Below are positions 13,131-20,010 of a stretch of 23,013 bases of DNA, one piece after another (position 1 is the first letter of the stretch; each line of letters begins with the position of its first letter). The translations under genes and the position numbers were made by a program. The DNA comes from UBA6065 sp038063975. GTDB taxonomy: Bacteria; Patescibacteriota; Minisyncoccia; Phycocordibacterales; UBA6065. Under the pieces are notes generated by a model. The model did not search any database. It saw only the letters and a list, made by a program, of their open reading frames with translations, and was not told the DNA's origin. The DNA lies in NCBI GenBank assembly GCA_038063975.1, contig JBBTTY010000038.1, positions 1 to 23,013 on the forward strand. Direction: 5' to 3'.

Positions 13131-14797
13131 AATTATCTATCATCGTACCGGTTTATAACGAAAAAAACACCATAATAGATTGTATTGAGAGGGTGCAGGC
13201 TATTGTTTTACCGAGAGGTTTTGAAAAAGAAATTATCATTGTAGATGATGGTTCAACTGACGGCACAAGTGAGCCTTTTGAGTATTGTCCCGAAGTGCCG
13301 GCTCTGACATCGCTTCGTGGTATAAAAATTCCGGAAATTCCGATTTCATACAAGCCACGTAATATCGCCGAAGGCAAGAAAATTCGTTGGTATGACGGTT
13401 TGGGTGCTATAAAAACTCTCGTTTTTCACAGGTTTAAAAGAAATCCCTATTTTTATATTTTTCTTTTGGCTATCATCGTACGGCTCGCCCTCTTTTTCTT
13501 TAATCTCAATGGAGCAGATGGAAATCTCATAACAATCATACACGGTCAGGACGGCTATTTCGATCTGAGCAGGAATCTCTTTTTTGGCAATGGCTTTAGT
13601 ATCAATCCTGAACCACCGTATTTTGAATATTCATATGGAGTGCCGGGCTATCCGTACTTTCTCTATTTTCTACTCTGGCTCTCCGGTGGCAGTTATGCTT
13701 TTACCATAGCCGTCCAAATGATTCTCGGGGCTTTTATTCCCGTCATAGGCATGCACCTCACGCACTTACTCGTGCCATTTCGTCGTGCGCCTCTCATTGT
13801 TGGTATTCTCTTGGCATTGGCGCCATACCAAATACTCTTTTCTTTCATTTTTTATACAGAAACAATTTTTACTTTTCTTTTTGGCATATTTCTCATTCTG
13901 TTTTTCAAATTTCTCGAGCATTTGTCTCTACGGCTCGCAGTTTGGAGCTCCATGTTTCTTGCTCTTTCGGCGCTCACAAGACCAGTGGTGCAATACTACG
14001 TCATCCTTGTACCTCTCTTTATGCTCTGGCACTTTCGAAAGGGAATAACAAAAAACCTCGTCAAAAAAATTGCTCTTTTTGTCGCTCTGTTTTTCCTCGT
14101 CCTCTCGCCTTGGCTCTACAGGAATCATAGGACGTTCAATATGATCGCTCTATCGGGACAAATGCCTTTTAATCTCTATCAAGTGCTCTTGCCCTCGGTT
14201 CTCTCCATGGCAAACGGCACCAGTTTTGTCCTAGAACAGCAAAAATTACCGCGCAAAGCCGCCGATATTTTCTTTAATACGCCGAAATCCGTATCGAGCG
14301 AGGCCATAAATGAAATAAAAAAACATCCGATCGCTCTCATAAAACTCTCCGCTCTCAACGGCTTCACCTTCTTTACCCACGACGGCATGCTCACTTTTCT
14401 CCAAGCTTCTGGAATCCAGCCGGTGAGCTATCTGTCAAAACCAGCCGTTATCATGTTCCTCACTGAACCCGTACAACTGATGAGAGAAATTTGGAAACAA
14501 TTACACACCAGTTTTGCCCTCGTATTTTTCGCTCGTCTTTTTTGGGTGGCTGTTATGGCTCTCTTTTTGCTCGGCATATATGCTTTGTGGCGATGGCATC
14601 TTCTAACAGGAGCCATCATCTTTGCCGTTCTCACCGTTTTTTATTTTATGTTTACGACTATGATAAACGGTCTCACTGTGAATGCTCGCTTCCGTATGCC
14701 TGTTGAACCTCTTATTTTTATAATTGCATATGCAGGTCTCATTTTTCTATACCAAATTTTCAAAAGGAGATTTGCTATTGATAATATTAAAAATTAA
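13127..14797 (+). CDS. Internally deleted GT2 (DPM1-like) fused to GT-C membrane glycosyltransferase
   Basis: A 556-residue fusion. Residues 1-47 are the N terminus of a DPM1-type GT2, SIIVPVYNEKNTI (4-16) and EIIIVDDGSTDGT (35-47). From about residue 50 the chain jumps to the C-terminal end of the same domain: FEYCPEV (51-57), then KIPEIPISYKPRNIAEGK (67-84) and KIRWYDGL (85-92). About 120-130 residues with the DXD metal site and acceptor site, expected from the family, are absent. The frame is kept. From residue 107 there are roughly ten membrane helices of an ArnT/PMT-like GT-C enzyme. A candidate catalytic Asp (D142 in GQDGYFDL) follows the first helix, and a PGYPYFLY segment (173-180) is typical. 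The GT2 part is probably catalytically dead. The separate GT2 gene at 14813 could supply the lost activity. Confidence 0.88.
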   Translation: MKLSIIVPVYNEKNTIIDCIERVQAIVLPRGFEKEIIIVDDGSTDGTSEPFEYCPEVPALTSLRGIKIPEIPISYKPRNIAEGKKIRWYDGLGAIKTLVFHRFKRNPYFYIFLLAIIVRLALFFFNLNGADGNLITIIHGQDGYFDLSRNLFFGNGFSINPEPPYFEYSYGVPGYPYFLYFLLWLSGGSYAFTIAVQMILGAFIPVIGMHLTHLLVPFRRAPLIVGILLALAPYQILFSFIFYTETIFTFLFGIFLILFFKFLEHLSLRLAVWSSMFLALSALTRPVVQYYVILVPLFMLWHFRKGITKNLVKKIALFVALFFLVLSPWLYRNHRTFNMIALSGQMPFNLYQVLLPSVLSMANGTSFVLEQQKLPRKAADIFFNTPKSVSSEAINEIKKHPIALIKLSALNGFTFFTHDGMLTFLQASGIQPVSYLSKPAVIMFLTEPVQLMREIWKQLHTSFALVFFARLFWVAVMALFLLGIYALWRWHLLTGAIIFAVLTVFYFMFTTMINGLTVNARFRMPVEPLIFIIAYAGLIFLYQIFKRRFAIDNIKN

Positions 14798-14812
14798 AAG
14801 TAGATTATATAT

Positions 14813-15547
14813 ATGTGGCACGGCAAAACAGTTTCAGTTGTAGTTTCAACCTACAGAGAACGAGATTCTATTAGGCAGGTGATCAACAATTATTTTGCGA
14901 CTGGTTTTGTCGACGAAATTGTGATCGTAAACAACAATGCGCAGGAAGGAACCGACGAAGAGGTAAAGAAAACAAAAGCCCGTCTTATATACGAAACCAA
15001 ACAAGGCTACGGCCATGGCTATCAGACAGGCATCAGGGAGGCGAAAGGCGATTATATCTTTTTGACGGAGGCTGACGGCACGTATGCGGCCCGAGATCTC
15101 GAAAAATTTCTCGTATATGCGAAAGATTTTCCAGCTGTCTTTGGCACGAGGACAAATCAAAGCGCCATTTTGGAAGGTGCTTCTATGGGTCTATTCCGAA
15201 AACTTGCCAATGTTTTTGAGGCCAAGACAATTGAAGTTTTATTTGCCACAAATTCTCTCACGGAAATTGGTTGCACTTGCAAACTCTTTGAACGCAGTAT
15301 TTTAAAACAGCTTGAACCTCTCTGGAAAACGACAAACGCTCTTTTTGCCACGGAACTCTTACTTTTGACTATATCCCAGAGAATCAAATTCATTGAAATT
15401 CCAATTACTTTCAGCGAACGGGTGGGAGAATCACAACTGACCGCCCGCTGGCACCAGCTCGCCAAATGGGGATTGAAAATTTTCTGGTTTATTCTCTCTT
15501 TCTGGTTTCTCTGGGTTATTGATAGGAAACCAAAGAGGGTTTTATAA
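14813..15547 (+). CDS. GT2 family glycosyltransferase, 244 aa
   Basis: A compact GT-A fold family 2 enzyme of the DPM1-like type, presumably making a polyprenyl-phosphate-linked sugar. The nucleotide-binding start is SVVVSTYRERDSI (8-20), VIVNNNAQEGT (37-47) follows, and QGYGHGYQTGI (64-74) is the donor loop. The metal-binding DXD position reads EAD (86-88), in YIFLTEADGT. TELL-type helix residues and IEIPITFSERVGES (194-207) close the catalytic domain. A hydrophobic segment (about 222-237) near the C terminus may attach it to the membrane. It lies 15 nt after the fusion gene and ends 4 nt before the end of the convergent small ORF. Confidence 0.9.
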   Translation: MWHGKTVSVVVSTYRERDSIRQVINNYFATGFVDEIVIVNNNAQEGTDEEVKKTKARLIYETKQGYGHGYQTGIREAKGDYIFLTEADGTYAARDLEKFLVYAKDFPAVFGTRTNQSAILEGASMGLFRKLANVFEAKTIEVLFATNSLTEIGCTCKLFERSILKQLEPLWKTTNALFATELLLLTISQRIKFIEIPITFSERVGESQLTARWHQLAKWGLKIFWFILSFWFLWVIDRKPKRVL

Positions 15548-15551
15548 ATCA

Positions 15552-15692
15552 CTACTCGTTATTTAGATCAGCAATTCCAGGGTCTTGCAATCCGCGACTA
15601 TAGACCATGACTGCGTCAACTGGCTTTGTTGGCCGACTAGTAGCAAGCAGATCTTTCACTGTGCAAAGTTCAAGACATGTTTCATCATTCAT
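15552..15692 (-). CDS. Small hypothetical protein, 46 aa
   Basis: I do not recognise this frame. I start it at the reverse-strand ATG ending at 15692, because GAGG sits 6 nt upstream, one of the few Shine-Dalgarno-like sites in the window. A longer start at 15800 would read back through the terminator at 15764-15793. The 46 residues are acidic, with two cysteines (ETCLELCTV, residues 4-12) and no membrane helix. Support is weak: one ribosome site and an open frame. It stops 4 nt from the end of the converging GT2 gene. Confidence 0.35.
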   Translation of the reverse strand: MNDETCLELCTVKDLLATSRPTKPVDAVMVYSRGLQDPGIADLNNE

Positions 15693-15763
15693 GATATACC
15701 TCGCTGGTTTTTGGTTGTAGAAAAGAGCAGATTCCAAGGTGTTGACCAGAATACATATAACGT

Positions 15764-15793
15764 AAAAAAAGTCACCGACAAAACATCGGTGAC
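15764..15793 (-). terminator. Reverse-strand rho-independent terminator
   Basis: GTCACCGA (15771-15778) pairs with TCGGTGAC (15786-15793). On the reverse strand the stem is followed by seven T residues (complement of 15764-15770). It lies 20 nt after the gene at 15814-16029 and confirms that gene's strand. Confidence 0.87.
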
Positions 15794-15813
15794 TCGTCAA
15801 ACCTGATTCGCGG

Positions 15814-16029
15814 TTACCTGCGACATTCTGACCCTTTCATAGACTCGAGAAGTTGGAATAATTCACGGGCGTAAATTATTACATGATGGTTTTCTAAACT
15901 CTGTGGTAATTTTCCATCACTCTCGATTATCAATCTATCCGACATACCGATATTCCTGGTCGCATCACCATAAGCTTCCTCGACAATCTTGGGATTTCCG
16001 AGTTGTCTCAACTCTTCTATTGTGCGCAT
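15814..16029 (-). CDS. Hypothetical protein, 71 aa
   Basis: I do not recognise this 71-residue, soluble protein. It begins with a helix-forming segment (TIEELRQLG, 3-11), has an internal ESDGK turn (37-41), and ends in another helix (YARELFQLLESM, 53-64). A short leader is predicted: TTGACT on the reverse strand (complement of 16061-16066), 17-bp spacing, CATCAT, then 8 nt to the ATG at 16029. The strong reverse terminator 20 nt downstream supports it as a real single-gene unit. It is divergent from the rmlB operon, with the inverted repeat at 16060-16077 between them. Confidence 0.6.
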   Translation of the reverse strand: MRTIEELRQLGNPKIVEEAYGDATRNIGMSDRLIIESDGKLPQSLENHHVIIYARELFQLLESMKGSECRR

Positions 16030-16059
16030 ACTCTTCTATGATGTATCGTTTGTAAAAAT

Positions 16060-16077
16060 AAGTCAAATTCTTGACTT
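16060..16077. repeat. Inverted repeat spanning divergent -35 sites
   Basis: AAGTCAA (16060-16066) and TTGACTT (16071-16077) form a perfect 7-bp inverted repeat with a 4-bp centre. Each arm contains a TTGACT -35-like hexamer facing outward. On the reverse side a -10 (CATCAT) is correctly spaced; on the forward side no good -10 fits. It could be an operator or simply paired promoters. Confidence 0.5.
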
Positions 16078-16127
16078 CTTGTTATTTTATGTAAAGATGG
16101 AAAATACTTTATTTCTATCCAAATGCT

Positions 16128-17222
16128 ATGAACAAAGCACCAAATTTGAATGGCAAAACATTAATCGTGTTCGGTGGAGCGGGTTTTATAGGTTCCAACT
16201 TTATTCGTTACATTTTTTCTAAACACCCAAAGACGAGAATTGTTAATTTCGACAAGCTCACATATTCCGGTAACCTAGACAATAATGAAGATGTGGCAAA
16301 AAATCGCGCTTTTGATTATCATTTTGTAAAAGGCGACATAGTTGATAAGAAAAAAGTTGATATGGTATTTAAAAAATTTAAGCCGGACTATGTCATAAAT
16401 TTTGCAGCAGAAACTCATGTAGACAAGAGTATTCATGGTGCTTCTCTGGAATTTATAAAAACTAATATAGAAGGTGTTTTTAATATAGCTGAAGCAGTCA
16501 AAACTAACCCAAAGGTTATAAAATACGTACAGGTTTCAACGGATGAGGTGCATGGCAGTGTGTCACTTGATTCCAAAGAGAAATTTAATGAATATACACT
16601 CTTTGCTCCTAATGTGCCTTACGCTGCAACCAAAGCTGGTGGTGATCTGCTCTGTCGAGCGTATTTTTCAACATGGAAAGTGCCTGTAGTAGTAACTCAT
16701 TGCTCAAATAATTACGGTCCATATCAATATCCAGAAAAAATCATTCCTTTTTTTGTGACGCGCATGTTAGAAAATAAAAAACTGCCTCTGTATGGTGACG
16801 GTAAACACGTGAGAGATTGGATTTATGTTCTCGATCACTGTTATGCTCTGGAACTCTGTCTCTTGAAAGGAATTCCTGGAAATGTTTATCATATAGGTGC
16901 AGATAATGAATTGGATAACACCGATATCGCTGATCGTATTTTGAGATACTTTGATCGTGACCAATCGTGGGTTGAATACGTTGGCGATCGACCGGGTCAC
17001 GATCGTCGCTATTCAGTTGATGCGAGCCGAATTACAAAAGAACTCGGCTGGAAAAAGTCGTATACTTTTGAAAAGGCATTCGCCGAGACTATACAATGGT
17101 ACATAGATAATCCAAAATGGATTCTACGTGTGAGAGAACGCACAGGTGTTTTCAATCCGCACATTGATTTGTGGCAAAAGCATAAATTAGAGAAAAGTTC
17201 TAATAAAAAAATAAAAATATGA
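16128..17222 (+). CDS. rmlB: dTDP-glucose 4,6-dehydratase
   Basis: An extended short-chain dehydrogenase that converts dTDP-glucose to dTDP-4-keto-6-deoxyglucose, the entry point to 6-deoxyhexoses. The NAD site is GGAGFIG (16-22). The catalytic set is TDE (138-140, in STDEVHG) and YAATK (165-169, Tyr and Lys). NNYGPYQYPEKIIP follows, as in all RmlB enzymes, along with DWIYVLDH and DRPGHDRRY for dTDP binding. Length (364) is normal. No Shine-Dalgarno site precedes the ATG. The stop codon overlaps the rmlA start by 4 nt. Family assignment is certain; the downstream sugar depends on the neighbouring genes. Confidence 0.97.
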   Translation: MNKAPNLNGKTLIVFGGAGFIGSNFIRYIFSKHPKTRIVNFDKLTYSGNLDNNEDVAKNRAFDYHFVKGDIVDKKKVDMVFKKFKPDYVINFAAETHVDKSIHGASLEFIKTNIEGVFNIAEAVKTNPKVIKYVQVSTDEVHGSVSLDSKEKFNEYTLFAPNVPYAATKAGGDLLCRAYFSTWKVPVVVTHCSNNYGPYQYPEKIIPFFVTRMLENKKLPLYGDGKHVRDWIYVLDHCYALELCLLKGIPGNVYHIGADNELDNTDIADRILRYFDRDQSWVEYVGDRPGHDRRYSVDASRITKELGWKKSYTFEKAFAETIQWYIDNPKWILRVRERTGVFNPHIDLWQKHKLEKSSNKKIKI

Positions 17223-17947
17223 AAGGAATCGTATTAGCCGGTGGTTTAGGTACTCGTCTCCGCCCATTAACGCTTGTAACAAACAAACATCTTTTACCTG
17301 TCTATAACAAGCCGATGATTTTGTATCCTATAGAAACCTTGCGCCGGTCTGGTATTTTAGAAATTATGCTTGTCTGTGGGAGGGAACATGCCGGAGATTT
17401 TATAAATTTTCTAGGCTCGGGCAAAGAATATGGAGTCAAGCTTTCCTATGCGGTTCAAGATAAAAACAATGGAGGTATCGCTGACGCTCTTGCTTATACA
17501 GAAGATTTTTCAGATGGAGGCAGTATGGCTGTCATTCTAGGAGACAATATTTTTGAAGACAGTTTCAAGGGTTCGGTAAAGAGCTTTCAAAACGGCGCAA
17601 AAGTATTTTTGAAAAAAGTTCCCAATCCACAGAGATATGGTGTACCAGTTTTTGACAAAAGTGGCAAAAAAATAGTAAAAATAGAAGAAAAACCTGAAAA
17701 TCCGAAATCCAGTTATGCTTTAACCGGTTTTTATCTCGTAGATAATGATATTTTCTCATTTATCAAAAAATTAAAACCTTCAAAGAGAGGAGAATTGGAA
17801 ATGACTGACGCTCTCAATCATTATGTGGAAATGGGTAAAACAAGTTTTTCTGTTGTGAATGGTCAATGGTACGATACAGGCACAATTGATTCACTCCTAG
17901 AATCCGCTATTCAAATAAAAAACAAACTCGGTGGAAAAATCTCCTAA
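17219..17947 (+). CDS. rmlA: Glucose-1-phosphate thymidylyltransferase, short form
   Basis: Makes dTDP-glucose from dTTP and glucose-1-phosphate, feeding RmlB. The nucleotide-binding motif is GGLGTRLRPLT (8-18), KHLLPVYNKPMI (23-34) binds the sugar phosphate, and GDN (108-110) is the metal-binding region. At 242 residues it is the short form, lacking the C-terminal extension of the roughly 290-residue enterobacterial enzyme. Its ATG overlaps the rmlB stop (ATGA), and rmlD begins inside its last codons, so the three genes are translationally coupled. The short form can in principle act on related nucleotides, but the context fixes dTTP. Confidence 0.94.
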   Translation: MKGIVLAGGLGTRLRPLTLVTNKHLLPVYNKPMILYPIETLRRSGILEIMLVCGREHAGDFINFLGSGKEYGVKLSYAVQDKNNGGIADALAYTEDFSDGGSMAVILGDNIFEDSFKGSVKSFQNGAKVFLKKVPNPQRYGVPVFDKSGKKIVKIEEKPENPKSSYALTGFYLVDNDIFSFIKKLKPSKRGELEMTDALNHYVEMGKTSFSVVNGQWYDTGTIDSLLESAIQIKNKLGGKIS

Positions 17948-18779
17948 AAAAACATCTCCAAGAATCCTCGTCACGGGCGGAGACGGTATGCTCGGCTCAT
18001 ATTTCAAAAATGATTTGCGTTTTTTGAGATTTGGAAAAACAGACCTCGATGTGACCAATTTTTCTCAAGTTGAAAAAATTCTACGGGCCGAAAAACCAAA
18101 TATTATTCTCCACCTAGCCGCTCTCACAGATATGAAAAAATGTGAAGAGGACCCTAATCTTGCACGAAATATAAATGAAATTGGAACATATAATATCGCT
18201 CGTGTCGCAAAAGAAATCGAAGCAAAAGTTGTCTATGTTTCAACGAACGCCGTTTTTGACGGGCAAAAAAACGGTGCATACGCTGTCATAGACAAACCTA
18301 ATCCCGTAAACGTATATGGACAGACAAAGTATAGCGGTGAGCTTGCTGTCTTGCGGGCTGATCCACGCAATCTCGTAGTGCGCACGTCATGGATTTTTGG
18401 CGGGGGAAAAATGAAAGATAGAAAATTTGTGGGTAAAGTCTTGCCGAAATTGCTTATGGATCAACCGATAAGCGTTGTAAGTGATGTGAAGGGGACGCCC
18501 ACATACGCCAAAGATCTCGCCTGTGTGCTTGAAAAATTGTTACAAAGCGATATATCTGGTGTCATACATGTGACAAACTCCGGCAGTGCGTTGCGATATG
18601 ACATGGCTCTGGTCTTGAAAGAGACACTTCGATCACATAGTGAGATTTCTCCTACGCTTCTTTCTAGTTTTGGCCCTATCGGTAATACCTTGCGGAACGA
18701 AGTGCTCGATTCCGGTCCCCACGCCCTGCGCCCATGGAAAGAAGCACTCGAGGAATATATAAATACTGAATGGAAATAA
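17931..18779 (+). CDS. rmlD: dTDP-4-dehydrorhamnose reductase-like protein
   Basis: An RmlD-family reductase that reduces the 4-keto group of a dTDP-6-deoxyhexulose with NAD(P)H. The cofactor loop is GGDGMLG (16-22). STNAVFDG (104-111) corresponds to the family's STDYVFDG, and the catalytic pair is Y129 and K133 (YGQTK). I use the GTG at 17931, which overlaps rmlA by 17 nt; the first Rossmann strand (RILVTG) begins at residue 11. Without rmlC in sight, the 4-ketosugar epimer it accepts is uncertain. It might make dTDP-L-rhamnose if RmlC is elsewhere, or reduce a C-methylated ketosugar made by the next gene. Confidence 0.92.
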   Translation: MEKSPKKTSPRILVTGGDGMLGSYFKNDLRFLRFGKTDLDVTNFSQVEKILRAEKPNIILHLAALTDMKKCEEDPNLARNINEIGTYNIARVAKEIEAKVVYVSTNAVFDGQKNGAYAVIDKPNPVNVYGQTKYSGELAVLRADPRNLVVRTSWIFGGGKMKDRKFVGKVLPKLLMDQPISVVSDVKGTPTYAKDLACVLEKLLQSDISGVIHVTNSGSALRYDMALVLKETLRSHSEISPTLLSSFGPIGNTLRNEVLDSGPHALRPWKEALEEYINTEWK

Positions 18780-18780
18780 T

Positions 18781-20010
18781 ATGACAAAGGTCAAACAAAT
18801 AAAAAAATGCCGAATCTGCGGCAACAGAAAATTGGAACGAGTGCTCGATCTCGGAAAGACGCCGCCGGCCAACGCTTTTGTTTCAAAGAAGGATTTAAGA
18901 AAGAAGGAAGAATACTTTCCTCTGGTTTTAGTATTTTGCGGCAAGTGCTTCCTCCTCCAGCTCGCACATTCAGTGGATCCAAAAACCCTCTTTCGGGACT
19001 ATTATTACAATACAGGCGCATCGAAGCCGCTCGTCGAGCATTTCACCAGGATGGCGGATGAGCTCTCGAAGCACTATTTGGATTCCCAGGAAGATTTGGT
19101 TGTCGAATTCGGATCAAATGACGGAGTCCTGCTTGGTGCTTTGAGAGACAGACATCGAGCGCTCGGCGTCGATCCCGCGGACAATGTCTCAAAACTGGCG
19201 CGAAAGAGGGGAGTAGAAACCATTACTGATTATTTCGGCAAAAAATCGGCGAGCAAAATAGTAAAAAAGCACGGTCTCGCGAAGGTAATCGTCGCAAACA
19301 ACGTCTTTGCTCACATAGATGATATTCATGATGTGCTCAGAGGCGTGGATATACTTCTCCACGATGACGGATACTTTGTATTTGAATGTCACTGGGTGGG
19401 CAATCTTATTCACGAAGGGGGATTTGACCAGGTGTATCACGAGCATCTTTTTTACTATTCCCTCCATGCTCTGAAGACCCTCCTTGCCACACACGGACTC
19501 ACGATCACAGATGTAAATCTCGTACCTATCCACGGAGAGTCTCTGCGCGTGTACGCGGCAAAGAAAGGCAAAGAAAACAAAGCAGTAAATGGATTCTTGG
19601 AAAAGGAAAAAGAAATGGGGCTTACCAAAAAAGAGACGTATGAGGGCTTTTCCGAAAAGGTCATATCAAACAAGGAAAGGCTCGGAGACTTGCTTGTGGC
19701 ACTGAAGAAGCTGGGCCACTCCATAGTCGGTTATGGCGCTCCAGGTAAATCCACAACTCTTCTAAATTATGTAGGAATAGGGCCAAAAATTATCGATTTT
19801 ATCACGGACACGACGCCGTCCAAGCAGGGTGCTTATACGCCTGGTATGCGCATTCCTATAAAACATCCGGACATTCTCACCAAAAAAAAGCCCGACTACA
19901 TTTTACTTCTATCATGGAATTACGCCGATGCAATATTGGAAAAGGAAAAAAAAATACGGAAAAGGGGAGTAAAGTTCATCATTCCAGTACCTGAAATCAG
20001 AATAGTTTAA
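18781..20010 (+). CDS. Sugar C-methyltransferase, TylC3/NovU type
   Basis: A 409-residue three-part enzyme that adds a methyl group to carbon of a dTDP-ketosugar, as in mycarose and noviose synthesis. The N-terminal zinc domain has C10, C13, C53 and C56 (CRIC, CGKC). The SAM domain has VVEFGSNDGVLL (107-118). YHEH (219-222) is the family's active-site motif. The C-terminal domain carries GYGAPGKSTTLLNYVG (317-332). The start lies one base after the rmlD stop. Its DNA is visibly richer in G and C than its neighbours: I count 35 G/C in 19141-19200 against 24 in 16381-16440. That fits later acquisition. The 3' end overlaps the convergent gene by 14 bp. Substrate position (C3 or C5) cannot be told. 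Confidence 0.93.
   Translation: MTKVKQIKKCRICGNRKLERVLDLGKTPPANAFVSKKDLRKKEEYFPLVLVFCGKCFLLQLAHSVDPKTLFRDYYYNTGASKPLVEHFTRMADELSKHYLDSQEDLVVEFGSNDGVLLGALRDRHRALGVDPADNVSKLARKRGVETITDYFGKKSASKIVKKHGLAKVIVANNVFAHIDDIHDVLRGVDILLHDDGYFVFECHWVGNLIHEGGFDQVYHEHLFYYSLHALKTLLATHGLTITDVNLVPIHGESLRVYAAKKGKENKAVNGFLEKEKEMGLTKKETYEGFSEKVISNKERLGDLLVALKKLGHSIVGYGAPGKSTTLLNYVGIGPKIIDFITDTTPSKQGAYTPGMRIPIKHPDILTKKKPDYILLLSWNYADAILEKEKKIRKRGVKFIIPVPEIRIV

Noticed and set aside
14476..14500. CTGATGAGAGAAAT resembling a second hammerhead core
   Set aside because: There is no stem II between the CTGATGA and GAAA-like parts and no stem III; it lies inside a well-supported coding frame.
15552..15800. 82-residue form of the small reverse-strand ORF
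   Set aside because: Its first part would lie in the terminator at 15764-15793. The start at 15692 has a Shine-Dalgarno-like GAGG.
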